Shown here in pieces: positions 1 through 8,681 of a DNA stretch of 41,822 nt. Under the pieces are notes generated by a model. It was given only the letters and a program-made list of their open reading frames with translations, made no database searches and had not been told where the DNA came from. Made by a program: the position numbers and the translations under genes. The stretch's first letter is position 1; every line of letters starts with the position of its first letter. The DNA lies in NCBI RefSeq assembly GCF_001418325.1, contig NZ_LIPN01000221.1:1-41822 (forward strand), in the 5' to 3' direction. The DNA comes from Streptomyces atriruber. Its GTDB lineage: Bacteria > Actinomycetota > Actinomycetes > Streptomycetales > Streptomycetaceae.

Positions 1-93
1 GGCGGTACGGCGGTTCAGGACCACGTCGCCCTCGCCGAGATCGAACTGTGCGGCGAGCTCATCATTGCGGCGAGCGCGGCGGCCGAGCGGTAG
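1..93 (+). CDS. C-terminal fragment of a small conserved protein (5' end outside window)
   Basis: Reading frame 1 is open from the window edge to TAG at 91-93 and encodes a tail containing HVALAEIELCGELIIAASAA. From memory this resembles a family of small Streptomyces proteins of unknown function. In the same frame after the TAG, codons 94-168 still read like the rest of such a protein (SFDRIDEVLQV...), ending at a second TAG at 169-171. The gene may therefore carry a premature stop where Leu is expected, or it may simply end at 91. Function unknown; the start lies outside the window. Confidence 0.5.
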   Translation, partial: GGTAVQDHVALAEIELCGELIIAASAAAER

Positions 94-232
94 AGCTTCG
101 ACCGCATCGACGAGGTCCTCCAGGTCTCCGACGGCCCGGAACCCGCCACGGCGGGCGAGGACCTCCCCTAGCGGACCACCCGCCCACCCACCGGTTCACC
201 CCGCACCCCGCACCGCGCGGCTCACGGCAGCG

Positions 233-592
233 TCACGTCCGCATCATGCGCGCGATCGCCTTCGTGGCCTCCTCGACCTTCGCGTCGATCTCCGTGCCGC
301 CCTTCACCGCCGCGTCGGCCACGCAGTGGCGCAGGTGCTCCTCGAGGAGCTGGAGGGCGAAGGACTGGAGCGCCTTCGTGCTCGCCGAGACCTGGGTGAG
401 TATGTCGATGCAGTAGACGTCTTCCTCGACCATGCGCTGCAGGCCGCGGATCTGGCCCTCGATGCGGCGCAGGCGCTTGAGGTGCTCGTCCTTCTGCTTG
501 TGGTAGCCGTGCACTCCGCGGTCGTGGTCGGAGGGCGCTTCGGGCGCCCCCGGCGTCGGCACGGCCGCGTCGGCCGCCTCGGTGGTCGTCAT
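233..592 (-). CDS. csoR: Copper-sensing transcriptional repressor CsoR
   Basis: This 119-residue cytoplasmic protein belongs to the all-helical CsoR/RcnR family, which represses copper efflux and chaperone genes until Cu(I) binds. The three Cu(I) ligands have the family spacing: Cys61 (in DVYCIDIL), His86 and Cys90 (in EEHLRHC). This matches the 25- and 4-residue spacing of S. lividans CsoR. A disordered Pro/Ala-rich N-terminus of about 30 residues precedes the helical core. I chose the ATG at 592 because AGGAGGAGGA lies just upstream; the frame stays open to 634, but that extension runs into the operator. A perfect palindrome at 632-654 implies autoregulation. No copper pump gene is adjacent. 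Confidence 0.93.
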   Translation of the reverse strand: MTTTEAADAAVPTPGAPEAPSDHDRGVHGYHKQKDEHLKRLRRIEGQIRGLQRMVEEDVYCIDILTQVSASTKALQSFALQLLEEHLRHCVADAAVKGGTEIDAKVEEATKAIARMMRT

Positions 593-631
593 CGCGTCCT
601 CCTCCTGGATTGCTGTGGATTTCTGCAGTTC

Positions 632-654
632 CATATACCCCTGGTGGGTATATG
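632..654. promoter_or_regulatory. CsoR operator upstream of csoR
   Basis: A perfect inverted repeat, CATATACCC-N5-GGGTATATG with 9-bp arms, lies 40 bp upstream of the csoR start. The ATACCC/GGGTAT core is the pattern described for actinobacterial CsoR operators. Its position fits occlusion of the csoR promoter. Confidence 0.85.
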
Positions 655-734
655 ATAGCCGATTTCTCGGGGGGTGTGCTGATCACTGTGCCTGATGGGC
701 GACACTGGGGGGCGGCCGGTTAGCCGTGGCCGGA

Positions 735-751
735 TGATGCGCCTAGCATCA
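735..751 (+). promoter_or_regulatory. Promoter region of the DUF47-pit operon with palindrome over the -10
   Basis: TGATGC-N5-GCATCA forms a perfect 6-bp-arm inverted repeat. A TAGCAT hexamer at 744-749, a plausible -10, lies inside it, 38 bp before the GTG start of the DUF47 gene. No convincing -35 was seen. The palindrome could bind a repressor, but the factor is unknown. Confidence 0.4.
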
Positions 752-786
752 GCCTGACCGCATCCAAAGCACCCCGAGGACCCCAC

Positions 787-1407
787 GTGCGCTTTCGTCT
801 GACCCCCAGGGAGACGAGCTTCTACGACATGTTCGCCGCATCCGCGGACAACATCGTCACGGGCTCGAAGCTCCTGATGGAACTGCTCGGAGCGGACTCT
901 TCCGCACGAGCCGAGATCGCAGAGCGTATGCGGGCCGCGGAACACGCGGGAGACGACGCGACGCATGCGATCTTCCACCAGCTGAACTCCTCGTTCATCA
1001 CGCCGTTCGACCGTGAGGACATCTACAACCTCGCGTCGTCCCTCGACGACATCATGGACTTCATGGAGGAGGCCGTCGACCTGGTCGTCCTCTACCAGGT
1101 CGAGGAACTCCCCAAGGGCGTCGAGCAGCAGATCGAGGTGCTCGCCCGGGCCGCCGAGCTCACCGCGGAGGCCATGCCCAATCTGCGGACGATGGCCAAC
1201 CTCACCGAGTACTGGATCGAGGTCAACCGTCTGGAGAACCAGGCCGACCAGATCCACCGCAAGCTCCTGGCCCAGCTCTTCAACGGCAAGTACGACGCCA
1301 TCGAGGTGCTGAAGCTCAAGCAGATCGTGGATGTGCTGGAAGAGGCCGCCGACGCCTTCGAGCACGTGGCGAACACTGTGGAGACCATCGCGGTCAAGGA
1401 GTCCTGA
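787..1407 (+). CDS. DUF47/PhoU-like phosphate transport accessory protein
   Basis: This 206-residue all-helical protein of the DUF47 (PF01865, PhoU-like) family starts MRFRLTPRETSFYDMFAASA, typical of the family. These proteins are found next to Pit-type phosphate permeases and are thought to modulate them at the inner face of the membrane. The GTG start at 787 follows CGAGGA with good spacing. The stop is 9 nt from the pit ATG, so the two are almost certainly co-transcribed. The length is standard and the acidic helices (for example DREDIYNLASSLDDIMDFME) are intact. Confidence 0.9.
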   Translation: MRFRLTPRETSFYDMFAASADNIVTGSKLLMELLGADSSARAEIAERMRAAEHAGDDATHAIFHQLNSSFITPFDREDIYNLASSLDDIMDFMEEAVDLVVLYQVEELPKGVEQQIEVLARAAELTAEAMPNLRTMANLTEYWIEVNRLENQADQIHRKLLAQLFNGKYDAIEVLKLKQIVDVLEEAADAFEHVANTVETIAVKES

Positions 1408-1416
1408 GGCCTCGCC

Positions 1417-2415
1417 ATGGACACCTTTGCTTTGATCGTGACGATCGGCGTCGCGCTCGGATTTACGTATACGAACGGCTTTCACGACTCCGCGAACGCC
1501 ATCGCCACCTCCGTCTCCACGCGTGCGCTGACGCCTCGCGCGGCGCTCGCGATGGCCGCGGTGATGAACCTCGCCGGTGCCTTCATGGGCAGCGGGGTCG
1601 CCAAGACCGTGAGCGAGGGCATCATCGAGACCCCGCACGGCGACAAGGGGATGTGGATCCTCTTCGCGGCGCTCATCGGCGCCATCGTGTGGAACCTCAT
1701 CACCTGGTACTTCGGGCTCCCCTCGTCCTCGTCGCACGCGCTGTTCGGCGGCATGGTCGGCGCGGCGCTCGCCGGTGGCATCGGGGTCATCTGGTCCGGC
1801 GTCGTCGACAAGATCGTCATCCCGATGTTCCTGTCGCCGGTGATCGGCCTCGTCGCCGGTTATCTGGTGATGTGCGCCATCATGTGGATGTTCCGCAAGT
1901 CCAACCCGCACAAGGCCAAGCGGGGCTTCCGCATCGCGCAGACGGTGTCCGCGGCCGGCATGGCCCTCGGGCACGGTCTGCAGGACGCGCAGAAGACGAT
2001 GGGCATCGTGGTGATGGCGCTCGTCATCTCCGACGTGCAGAGCGCCGACGCTCCCATTCCGATCTGGGTCAAGATCGCCTGTGCGCTGATGCTCTCGGCG
2101 GGTACGTACGCGGGCGGCTGGCGCATCATGCGGACCCTCGGCCGCAAGATCATCGAGCTGGACCCGCCGCAGGGCTTCGCGGCCGAGACGACCGGCGCGG
2201 GCATCATGTTCACCACGGCGTTCATGTTCCACGCGCCGATCTCGACGACCCACGTCATCACGTCCGCGATCATGGGCGTGGGCGCGACCAAGCGTGTGAA
2301 CGCGGTGCGGTGGGGTGTCGCCAAGAACATCATCCTGGGCTGGTTCATTACGATGCCTGCGGCTGCGATCGTGGCCGCGTTGAGTTTCTGGGTCGTGAAT
2401 CTCGCGTTCTTGTAG
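1417..2415 (+). CDS. pitH1: Low-affinity inorganic phosphate transporter, PiT family
   Basis: This 332-residue polytopic membrane protein (PF01384) couples inorganic phosphate uptake to a cation gradient. The N-terminal half carries the family signature around NGFHDSANAIATSVSTRAL. A second inverted copy lies in the middle (GMALGHGLQDAQKTMGIVVM). About ten hydrophobic helices can be counted. It follows the DUF47 gene by 9 nt and is followed by a strong hairpin at 2441. The symbol is given by analogy with the S. coelicolor gene in the same context. It faces the pst operon tail to tail, so high- and low-affinity phosphate uptake are neighbours. Confidence 0.92.
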   Translation: MDTFALIVTIGVALGFTYTNGFHDSANAIATSVSTRALTPRAALAMAAVMNLAGAFMGSGVAKTVSEGIIETPHGDKGMWILFAALIGAIVWNLITWYFGLPSSSSHALFGGMVGAALAGGIGVIWSGVVDKIVIPMFLSPVIGLVAGYLVMCAIMWMFRKSNPHKAKRGFRIAQTVSAAGMALGHGLQDAQKTMGIVVMALVISDVQSADAPIPIWVKIACALMLSAGTYAGGWRIMRTLGRKIIELDPPQGFAAETTGAGIMFTTAFMFHAPISTTHVITSAIMGVGATKRVNAVRWGVAKNIILGWFITMPAAAIVAALSFWVVNLAFL

Positions 2416-2440
2416 CGGGTACGCGTACAGGGAGTACATG

Positions 2441-2477
2441 GAAGGGCCCGCCCCCGGGAGCCAGGGGCGGGCCCTTC
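2441..2477. terminator. Bidirectional terminator between pit and pstB
   Basis: A perfect 14-bp stem (GAAGGGCCCGCCCC and its complement) with a 9-nt loop lies in the gap between the converging pit and pstB genes. A short T-rich stretch follows on the + strand. It probably stops transcripts from both sides. Confidence 0.85.
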
Positions 2478-2533
2478 TTGTTGTCCCTGCGGTGGCACCG
2501 CCATGCAGCACCGCGGGGAGTCTCGCGGACGGC

Positions 2534-3310
2534 TCAGCCGAAGCGGCCCGAGATGTAGTCCTCGGTGGCCTGCACCGACGGGTTGGAGAAGATCCGCTCG
2601 GTGTCGTCGATCTCGACGAGCTTGCCGGGCTGGCCGACGGCGGCGAGGTTGAAGAAGGCGGTGCGGTCCGAGACGCGGGCCGCCTGCTGCATGTTGTGCG
2701 TCACGATGACGATCGTGAAGCGCTCCTTGAGCTCGCCGATCAGGTCCTCGATCGCGAGGGTCGAGATCGGGTCGAGGGCCGAGCACGGCTCGTCCATGAG
2801 GAGCACCTGGGGCTCCACCGCGATCGCCCGCGCGATGCACAGACGCTGCTGCTGGCCGCCGGAGAGGCCGGAGCCGGGCTTGTTCAGGCGGTCCTTGACC
2901 TCGTTCCAGAGGTTCGCGCCCTTGAGGGACTTCTCGACGACGTCGTTGAGCTCGGACTTCTTGTACGAGCCGTTGAGCTTCAGGCCCGCCACGACGTTGT
3001 CGAAGATCGACATCGTGGGGAAGGGGTTCGGGCGCTGGAAGACCATGCCGATCGTGCGGCGCACGGCCACCGGGTCCACGCCGTGGCCGTAGAGGTCCTC
3101 GTCGTCCAGGAGGACCTTGCCCTCGACGCGGCCGCCGGGGGTGACCTCGTGCATGCGGTTCAGGGTGCGCAGGAACGTGGACTTGCCGCAGCCGGACGGG
3201 CCGATGAAGGCCGTCACGGAGCGGGGCTCCACGGTCATGGAGATGTCGTCGATCGCCTTGTGGGAACCGTAGAAGGCGGTCAGGCCCGATACGTCGATTC
3301 GCTTGGCCAT
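2534..3310 (-). CDS. pstB: Phosphate ABC transporter ATP-binding protein PstB
   Basis: The 258-residue ATPase powers the PstSCA phosphate importer at the cytoplasmic face. Visible motifs are Walker [10 protein letters not shown], signature LSGGQQQRL, Walker [14 protein letters not shown] and the switch His in VTHNMQQA. Length is standard for PstB. It is the last gene of the pstSCAB operon, 53 nt after pstA. In this operon type the gene is induced by phosphate starvation through PhoP. Confidence 0.97.
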   Translation of the reverse strand: MAKRIDVSGLTAFYGSHKAIDDISMTVEPRSVTAFIGPSGCGKSTFLRTLNRMHEVTPGGRVEGKVLLDDEDLYGHGVDPVAVRRTIGMVFQRPNPFPTMSIFDNVVAGLKLNGSYKKSELNDVVEKSLKGANLWNEVKDRLNKPGSGLSGGQQQRLCIARAIAVEPQVLLMDEPCSALDPISTLAIEDLIGELKERFTIVIVTHNMQQAARVSDRTAFFNLAAVGQPGKLVEIDDTERIFSNPSVQATEDYISGRFG

Positions 3311-3363
3311 GGGATCACTGCTTTCGAAAAGGGACGTGCTGAGGGTCGCTGATATGGCCGCGG

Positions 3364-4437
3364 TCAGCGGCCCGTCTTGGGGGCCTTCCAGCGGGCTACG
3401 CCGCGGGCCGCCAGGTTGAGGATCATGATGAAGCCGATGAGGGCGAGGGCCGCGGCCCAGGCGCGGTCGATCGAGGCGTCCGTGCCCGCCGCGTACTGCT
3501 GGTAGATGTACAGCGGCAGCGAGCCCTGCGAGCCGTCGAACGGGTTCGTGTTGATCACGGGGTTCACCCAGACCAGCAGCAGGACCGGCGCGGTCTCACC
3601 GGCGATGCGGGCGACCGAGAGCATGACGCCCGTGGTGATGCCGCCGATCGCGGTGGGCAGGACGACCTTGAGGATGGTCCGCCACTTCGGGACGCCGAGG
3701 GCGAGGGAGGCCTCGCGCAGCTCGTTCGGGACGAGCTTCAGCATCTCCTCGGTGGAGCGCACGATCACCGGCATCATCAGGATGGCGAGTGCCATGGCAC
3801 CGGCCCAGCCGGAGTAGCCGAAGCCGAGGATCAGGATCCAGAAGCTGAGGACGAACAGACCCGCGACGATCGAGGGGATGCCGGTCATGACGTCGACGAA
3901 GAACGTGACGGTCTTGGCGAGCTTCCCGCGTCCGTACTCCACGAGGTAGACCGCGGTGAGCAGGCCGATCGGCACGGCTATCACGGAGGCCAGGAGCACC
4001 TGCTCCAGGGTGCCGATGATCGCGTGGTAGATGCCGCCGCCGGTCTCCTCGTCGGAGAGGAGGCCCATCGAGTGGGTGAGGAAGTACCCGTCGAAGACCT
4101 TGGCGCCGCGCTGCACCGTCTCGTAGATCAGCGAGGCCAGCGGGACGACGGCGAGCAGGAACATGACCCACACCAGCGAGGTGGCGAGGCGGTCCCTGGC
4201 CTGCCGGGCGCCCTCGACGGTCACCGCGAGGACGTACGACCCGACGAGGAAGAGGACGGCGGCGATCAGGCCCCACTGGATGCGGCTGTCCAGGCCTGCC
4301 CCGGCGCCGATGCCGACCGCGACGGCGGCCGATCCGGCGGCGACGGCCAGCGGCGACCAGCGCGGCAGGCTCGCGGCCTTGAGCGTCGAGGGACGCTTGA
4401 CGAGGGGGTTGGACGGGGTGGGTGTCGTGGTGCTCAT
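3364..4437 (-). CDS. pstA: Phosphate ABC transporter permease PstA
   Basis: This 357-residue permease has the usual six-helix importer core with the EAA loop ([21 protein letters not shown]). It also has an N-terminal extension of about 90 residues with two extra hydrophobic helices. The ATG at 4437 overlaps the pstC stop (ATGA), indicating translational coupling. It forms the transmembrane channel with PstC. The frame continues upstream through pstC as a non-coding shadow, so the overlap defines the start. Confidence 0.95.
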   Translation of the reverse strand: MSTTTPTPSNPLVKRPSTLKAASLPRWSPLAVAAGSAAVAVGIGAGAGLDSRIQWGLIAAVLFLVGSYVLAVTVEGARQARDRLATSLVWVMFLLAVVPLASLIYETVQRGAKVFDGYFLTHSMGLLSDEETGGGIYHAIIGTLEQVLLASVIAVPIGLLTAVYLVEYGRGKLAKTVTFFVDVMTGIPSIVAGLFVLSFWILILGFGYSGWAGAMALAILMMPVIVRSTEEMLKLVPNELREASLALGVPKWRTILKVVLPTAIGGITTGVMLSVARIAGETAPVLLLVWVNPVINTNPFDGSQGSLPLYIYQQYAAGTDASIDRAWAAALALIGFIMILNLAARGVARWKAPKTGR

Positions 4438-5456
4438 GCGTTGGCCCCCGAGTACTCCTTGCGGCGCGCGATGATCAGGCGGGCCGCGCCGTTGACCAGC
4501 AGCGTGATGATGAACAGGACCAGACCGGAGGCGATGAGCGCGTCCTGGCCGTACTCCGTGGCCTCGTTGAACTTGCTGGCGATGTTCTGCGCGAACGTGC
4601 CGCCGCCGTAATCGAGCACGGAGGCCTGGATCACGAAGGTCGGGGAGAGCACGGTGGCGACGGCGATCGTCTCGCCGAGCGCGCGGCCGAGGCCCAGCAT
4701 CGAGGCGGAGATGATGCCGGAGCGGCCGAAGGGGAGCACCGACATGCGGATGACCTCCCAGCGCGTGGCGCCGAGGGCCAGCGCGGCCTCCTCGTGCATC
4801 TTCGGGACCTGGAGGAAGACCTCGCGGCTCACGTTCGTGATGATCGGCAGGATCATGATCGCGAGGAGGATGCCGACGGTCATCAGGGAGCGCGGGGCGC
4901 CGCCCTGGTACTCGAAGATGCCGGTCCAGCCGAAGTAGTCGTCGAGCCAGCTGTAGAGGCCGGTGAGGTTGGGCGCGACCACGAGGGCGCCCCACAGGCC
5001 GTACACGATCGAGGGCACGGCGGCCAGCAGGTCGATCACGTAGGCGATGGGGGCGGCCAGCTTGCGCGGCGCGTAGTGCGAGATGAAGAGCGCGATGCCG
5101 ATGGCGACGGGGACCGCGATCGCGAGGGCGATGATCGAGCTCACCACGGTGCCGAAGACGAGGACGGCGATGCCGAAGTACGGCTTGCCGCCGGTGCTCG
5201 CACCGGCCGGGTCCCATTCGAAGGTGGTGAGGAAGTTGCCCGTGTTGTCGGCGAGGGCGAGGACCGTGCGGTACGTCAGGAACGCGGCGATGGCCGCCAT
5301 GATCAGGAGGAGCACGATCCCGGAGCCCCGGGAGAGGCCGAGGAAGATCCGGTCGCCGGGGCGGGTGGCGCCGCGGGCGGTCGCCTTGCTCGCCGGGGCC
5401 ACCGGCTTGGCGTCGTCGACGGGGGGAGGAGCGGTCGTATTGCTTGGTATGTCCAT
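4434..5456 (-). CDS. pstC: Phosphate ABC transporter permease PstC
   Basis: This 340-residue inner-membrane permease has six hydrophobic helices and the EAA-type loop (EEAALALGATRWEVIRMSVLP). I start it at the ATG at 5456, which is preceded by GGAGAA; the frame stays open to 5519, but that part is compositionally poor and runs toward the pstS-pstC hairpin. The stop overlaps the pstA start by 4 nt. It pairs with PstA to form the phosphate channel. Confidence 0.95.
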   Translation of the reverse strand: MDIPSNTTAPPPVDDAKPVAPASKATARGATRPGDRIFLGLSRGSGIVLLLIMAAIAAFLTYRTVLALADNTGNFLTTFEWDPAGASTGGKPYFGIAVLVFGTVVSSIIALAIAVPVAIGIALFISHYAPRKLAAPIAYVIDLLAAVPSIVYGLWGALVVAPNLTGLYSWLDDYFGWTGIFEYQGGAPRSLMTVGILLAIMILPIITNVSREVFLQVPKMHEEAALALGATRWEVIRMSVLPFGRSGIISASMLGLGRALGETIAVATVLSPTFVIQASVLDYGGGTFAQNIASKFNEATEYGQDALIASGLVLFIITLLVNGAARLIIARRKEYSGANA

Positions 5457-5525
5457 GGGGTTCTCCGGTCTGCGGAGGCGCCGTGCGGGTGACGCAGGCG
5501 CTCCGTGGCGGCGGTGCACCGGACG

Positions 5526-5565
5526 GTGCGGCCGACCCCGTTCGTACGTACGGGGTCGGCCGCAC
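5526..5565 (-). terminator. Intercistronic hairpin between pstS and pstC
   Basis: A 15-bp perfect stem (starting GTGCGGCCGACCCCG on the + strand) with a 10-nt loop sits 9 nt after the pstS stop and before pstC. It has no T-run. In this position it more likely attenuates or stabilises the pstS transcript, so that the binding protein is made in excess over the permease, than ends the operon completely. Confidence 0.7.
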
Positions 5566-5574
5566 TCGGTTCAG

Positions 5575-6699
5575 CTAGCTCAGGCCCGCGACGGTGGAGC
5601 GGACCTTGGTGATGATCTCGGCCGGGATCGGCGCGTAGTCGTTGTCCTTGAGGACGGTCTGGCCGTCCTCGCTGGCGATGTAGGTCAGGAAGGACTTGGT
5701 GGCGGCGAGCGTGTCGGCCTTGTTGCCCTTCTCGCAGACGACCTCGTACGTCACCAGGGTGATCGGGTAGGCGCCCTCGGCGGTCGGCTTGTAGTTCAGC
5801 TCCAGGGCGAGGTCCTTGCCCTTGCCGACGACCTTGGCCTCGGAGATGGCCTTGGAGGCGTTGTCGACGGTGGCCTTCACCGGCTCCTTGGCCTCCGTCT
5901 TCAGGTCGACGGTCTTGACGCCCTCACCGGCGTAGGAGAGCTCGAAGTACGAGATGGCGCCGGCGGTCTGCTTGACCTGGCTCGCGACACCGGACGAACC
6001 GTTCGCGGACTGGCCGCCCTTGGGCTCCCACGACTTGCCCGGCTCGTAGGGCCAGGCCTTCGGGGCGGCGCCCTTCAGATACTTGGTGAAGTTGTCCGTG
6101 GTGCCGGACTCGTCGGAGCGGTGGAACGCCTGGACCTTGGTGCTGGGGAGCTTGACGCCGGGGTTGAGCTTCTCGATCGCCTTGTCGTCCCAGGTCTTGA
6201 TCTTGTCGTTGAAGATGTCGGCCAGGGTCGCGGCGTCCAGGGTCAGCTTGTCGACGCCGGGGACGTTGTAGCCGATGGCGATCGGGCCGCCCACCATGGG
6301 CAGGTCGATGGCCTGGCTGCTCTTGCAGACCTTCTTCGACTTCTCGATCTCCTCGGGCTTCAGCGCCGAGTCCGAACCGGCGAACGCGGTCTGGCCCTGG
6401 AGGAACGCGGTGATGCCGGCGCCCGAACCCGTCGGGTTGTAGTTCAGCTGCACGTCCTTGCAGTTGGTCGTGTAGACCTTCCGCCAGGCGTCGATCGCGT
6501 TCTTCTGCGCGGACGAGCCGGAGGCCGCGAGCTGGCCCTTGGCGTCGTCGCACTTGATGTTGGCGTTGGCGTTGGTCTCCTTGCCGCCATCGCCCGAGCT
6601 CGTGTCGTCGGAGCCGCACGCCGTGAGGGCCAGGGCGCCGGAGACGGCGATGGCGCCGAGGGAGAGGGCGCGGAGCCGGTTCTTGCGCTGAAGCTTCAC
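5575..6699 (-). CDS. pstS: Phosphate-binding lipoprotein PstS
   Basis: This 374-residue extracytoplasmic lipoprotein captures phosphate for the Pst importer. The signal peptide (basic RKNRLR, hydrophobic stretch, lipobox LTAC) puts the lipidated Cys at residue 28, followed by a Ser/Gly/Asp-rich linker. The mature part carries PstS motifs including ASGSSAQ, GSGAGITAF and FHRSDESGTTDNFTKYL. The GTG at 6699 is preceded by AAGGAAG; the frame extends upstream, but the signal peptide fixes the start. First gene of pstSCAB, with a PHO box upstream. Confidence 0.96.
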   Translation of the reverse strand: MKLQRKNRLRALSLGAIAVSGALALTACGSDDTSSGDGGKETNANANIKCDDAKGQLAASGSSAQKNAIDAWRKVYTTNCKDVQLNYNPTGSGAGITAFLQGQTAFAGSDSALKPEEIEKSKKVCKSSQAIDLPMVGGPIAIGYNVPGVDKLTLDAATLADIFNDKIKTWDDKAIEKLNPGVKLPSTKVQAFHRSDESGTTDNFTKYLKGAAPKAWPYEPGKSWEPKGGQSANGSSGVASQVKQTAGAISYFELSYAGEGVKTVDLKTEAKEPVKATVDNASKAISEAKVVGKGKDLALELNYKPTAEGAYPITLVTYEVVCEKGNKADTLAATKSFLTYIASEDGQTVLKDNDYAPIPAEIITKVRSTVAGLS

Positions 6700-6798
6700 T
6701 TCGGGTCTTCCTTCCGGGAGCCGCCGACCCATGCTGGCGGCGTGCGATGTGTTGCGTGGTGAGGTCTTACGTCGTGTTGTAAGGCCGAAATTAGGCAG

Positions 6799-6842
6799 GG
6801 CAGGTGAAGCGGCCGATGGGCACGAGTGAACGGCGGGTGAAC
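6799..6842 (-). promoter_or_regulatory. PHO box (PhoP binding direct repeats) upstream of pstS
   Basis: Read on the minus strand, four 11-nt units follow one another. They begin GTTCACC, GTTCACT, CCCATCG and CTTCACC. Three match the Streptomyces PhoP direct-repeat consensus (GTTCACC) and the third is degenerate. The block ends 100 bp before the pstS start, and AT-rich candidates for a -10 (TAATTT, TACAAC) lie between. This is the arrangement known for PhoP-activated promoters. Confidence 0.85.
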
Positions 6843-6942
6843 CTCGGCGGTCGGCCCGGTTAGCCGAATCACTACGAAAAGTAGCGCTCCTGCTACATAG
6901 CGTCATGGATGCTGGTCCGACGGCGCCGGATACGATGTGCGC

Positions 6943-7059
6943 ATGATCGTTCCGTTCCTCGTCGGCGCCACCGTGCTGCTCGCCGTCGCCGCCGTGGCGG
7001 TGTGGGTCGGCCTGGAGTTCCGCACGGAGTGCCGCGCGCGGAGGAACAAGGCCGCCTAG
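6943..7059 (+). CDS. 38-aa single-pass membrane peptide
   Basis: The ATG at 6943 opens a 38-codon frame. It encodes one strongly hydrophobic helix (about residues 3-23) followed by a basic tail, EFRTECRARRNKAA, the usual layout of a small inner-membrane protein. A TACGAT hexamer at 6931-6936 ends 6 nt before the ATG, so the message is probably leaderless. A GTG two codons upstream is an alternative start. It is divergent from pstS and ends 12 nt from the convergent Nudix gene. No function can be assigned. Confidence 0.6.
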   Translation: MIVPFLVGATVLLAVAAVAVWVGLEFRTECRARRNKAA

Positions 7060-7071
7060 GGCCCTGGCGCC

Positions 7072-7530
7072 CTAGCGCCCGCCCCCGGACGCGGCCAGAG
7101 CGGCCAGCAGGTCCGCGACGAGCCCGACGTCCCTGCGGTGCGTGAGGTGGCGGCGCGCCGCGTCGGGCGAGAGCCACCGCAGCTGCGAGACCTCGGAGTT
7201 GGGGGCGAAGGTGCCGGAGATCGCCTCGGCGGCCCAGTAGCGGACTTCCTTGGGGCGGCCCTGGGCGTCCCTGTAGTGGGCGGTGGGGAGCTCGGCGCCG
7301 AGCTCGCACGTCATGCCGGTCTCTTCCAGCACTTCGCGCAGGGCCGCCGCCTCGAACGTCTCGCCGCGCTTGAGCTTGCCCTTCGGGTGGGACCAGTCCG
7401 ACCACTTGGGGCGGTGGACCAGGGCGAGCTCGATCCCGTGCGCGGGCCCGGCCCCGTCGCCCGCGGCGGGCGCGGGGCGCCACAGGACGCAGCCGGCCGC
7501 CAGGACCGTGTCGCTGTACGTGTACTTCAC
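7072..7530 (-). CDS. Nudix hydrolase
   Basis: This 152-residue protein has a complete Nudix box. In GKLKRGETFEAAALREVLEE plus TGM, the pattern Gx5Ex7REUxEExGU is fully satisfied at about residues 49-71. Such enzymes cleave nucleoside diphosphates linked to other groups, including NTPs, dinucleoside polyphosphates or diphosphoinositol-type substrates. The substrate here is not evident. The GTG start at 7530 overlaps the stop of the CHAD gene by 4 nt (GTGA), so it is translationally coupled to a polyphosphate gene set. That context favours a phosphoanhydride-related substrate, which is an inference. Confidence 0.9.
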   Translation of the reverse strand: MKYTYSDTVLAAGCVLWRPAPAAGDGAGPAHGIELALVHRPKWSDWSHPKGKLKRGETFEAAALREVLEETGMTCELGAELPTAHYRDAQGRPKEVRYWAAEAISGTFAPNSEVSQLRWLSPDAARRHLTHRRDVGLVADLLAALAASGGGR

Positions 7531-8681
7531 CGTGTCCTCGCCTCCTCGCGCAGCCAGGCCCGCTGGAAGACGAACCGGGCGGCTTCGACCTCGTGGCGCT
7601 GGTCGGCGTGGAGCACCCCCAGCGCGTACGCCGTGGCAGGGGCGATCCGTGGCGTCCTGGCCGCCTGGGCCGCCGCGCCCGCCGCCGACGCCGCCTCCCG
7701 GTGCACGTTCAGGGCGTGGCTCGCGTCCGCGATGCGCGGGTCCGGCCGGGCGTGGCCGAGGAGGACCTCCTGCGCGTACCGGTGCAGGCGCAGCAGCGAG
7801 CGGACCTGCAGCCAGGGGGCGTCCTGGGCGTCCGGGGCGGTGTCCGTGGGGGCGAGGCCGTGGGAGAGGGCGCCCGCGTTGTAGGGGTGGCCCGCCTGGC
7901 CGAGGGGGAGGGCGGCGACGGCTTCGTCGAGGGCTTCGTGGGCTTGTTCCACCTGCTCCGCAAGCTTCCTCTCCGCACCCTTCTCCGCGTCTTTCAGGGG
8001 CACCTCGCTGGCCAGTACGGCCACGTTGTCCGCCACCGCGTGGAAGCGGGAGGAGCCGAAGGCCTGGAGGGCGGTGGAGTGGGCCCGGGTCCTGGCGAGC
8101 GTGAGCTGCCGCTCCAGGAGGGCGGCGGCCTTGGCCGCGCCGACCGCGAGACCGCGCGGGGCACCGCCCCCGTCGGCGGCCGCCGACGCCGGGGGCTGCG
8201 CCCATCCGTTCTGCCGTGCCGTGGAACGGCGGCCTGCGGCGGGGGCGGCCAGCGCCGCGGCGGCGTGCAGGGCCCCGGACGATCCGGTCCGACCGGTCGG
8301 GCCAGGTACAGAGGCGGGGCCCGGGGCGGGGCCCGACAGGCGGTGCAGGGCCTCCAGGAGACGGTCCAGGCGGGTGGCGTACGCGTGTTCCTGGGCCAGC
8401 GTGCCGGAGAGCCAGGCCAGTTCGGGGCGGAGCGAGGACGCCCAGTCGGCGTCGAGGAGCGGGCGGAACGTGTGGAGGGTGCCGCCGATGCGGCGGGCCG
8501 CGCGGCGCAGGGAGACGGACGCCTCCAGGGACTCCTCGGCGCCCTGCGCGTCCGTGCTGGACTCGCGGTGCAGCCGCAGCGAGCGGAGGAACTCCGTGGC
8601 CTGGTCCTGCAGGTAGGCCGTGAGGGCCTCACCGGCGGTGCCCGAGCCCGTACCCGTCATCTCATGGTGTTGCTGTGCCAC
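7527..8681 (-). CDS. CHAD domain protein (polyphosphate-associated)
   Basis: This 384-residue, helix- and His/Arg-rich protein fits the CHAD family (conserved histidine alpha-helical domain). The first repeat (about residues 20-120) includes [27 protein letters not shown] and [11 protein letters not shown] second repeat follows an Ala/Gly/Pro-rich linker. CHAD domains bind polyphosphate, and the gene follows ppk directly. The GTG at 8681 is preceded by GGAGG and overlaps the ppk end by 20 nt; an ATG at 8660 has no ribosome site. It probably acts as a polyphosphate granule or chain-binding partner of Ppk. Confidence 0.88.
   Translation of the reverse strand: MAQQHHEMTGTGSGTAGEALTAYLQDQATEFLRSLRLHRESSTDAQGAEESLEASVSLRRAARRIGGTLHTFRPLLDADWASSLRPELAWLSGTLAQEHAYATRLDRLLEALHRLSGPAPGPASVPGPTGRTGSSGALHAAAALAAPAAGRRSTARQNGWAQPPASAAADGGGAPRGLAVGAAKAAALLERQLTLARTRAHSTALQAFGSSRFHAVADNVAVLASEVPLKDAEKGAERKLAEQVEQAHEALDEAVAALPLGQAGHPYNAGALSHGLAPTDTAPDAQDAPWLQVRSLLRLHRYAQEVLLGHARPDPRIADASHALNVHREAASAAGAAAQAARTPRIAPATAYALGVLHADQRHEVEAARFVFQRAWLREEARTR

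Noticed and set aside
589..2511. 640-codon minus-strand frame opposite the DUF47 and pit genes
   Set aside because: Antisense shadow of two clear genes, with His/Arg/Asp-rich content typical of reverse-frame translation.
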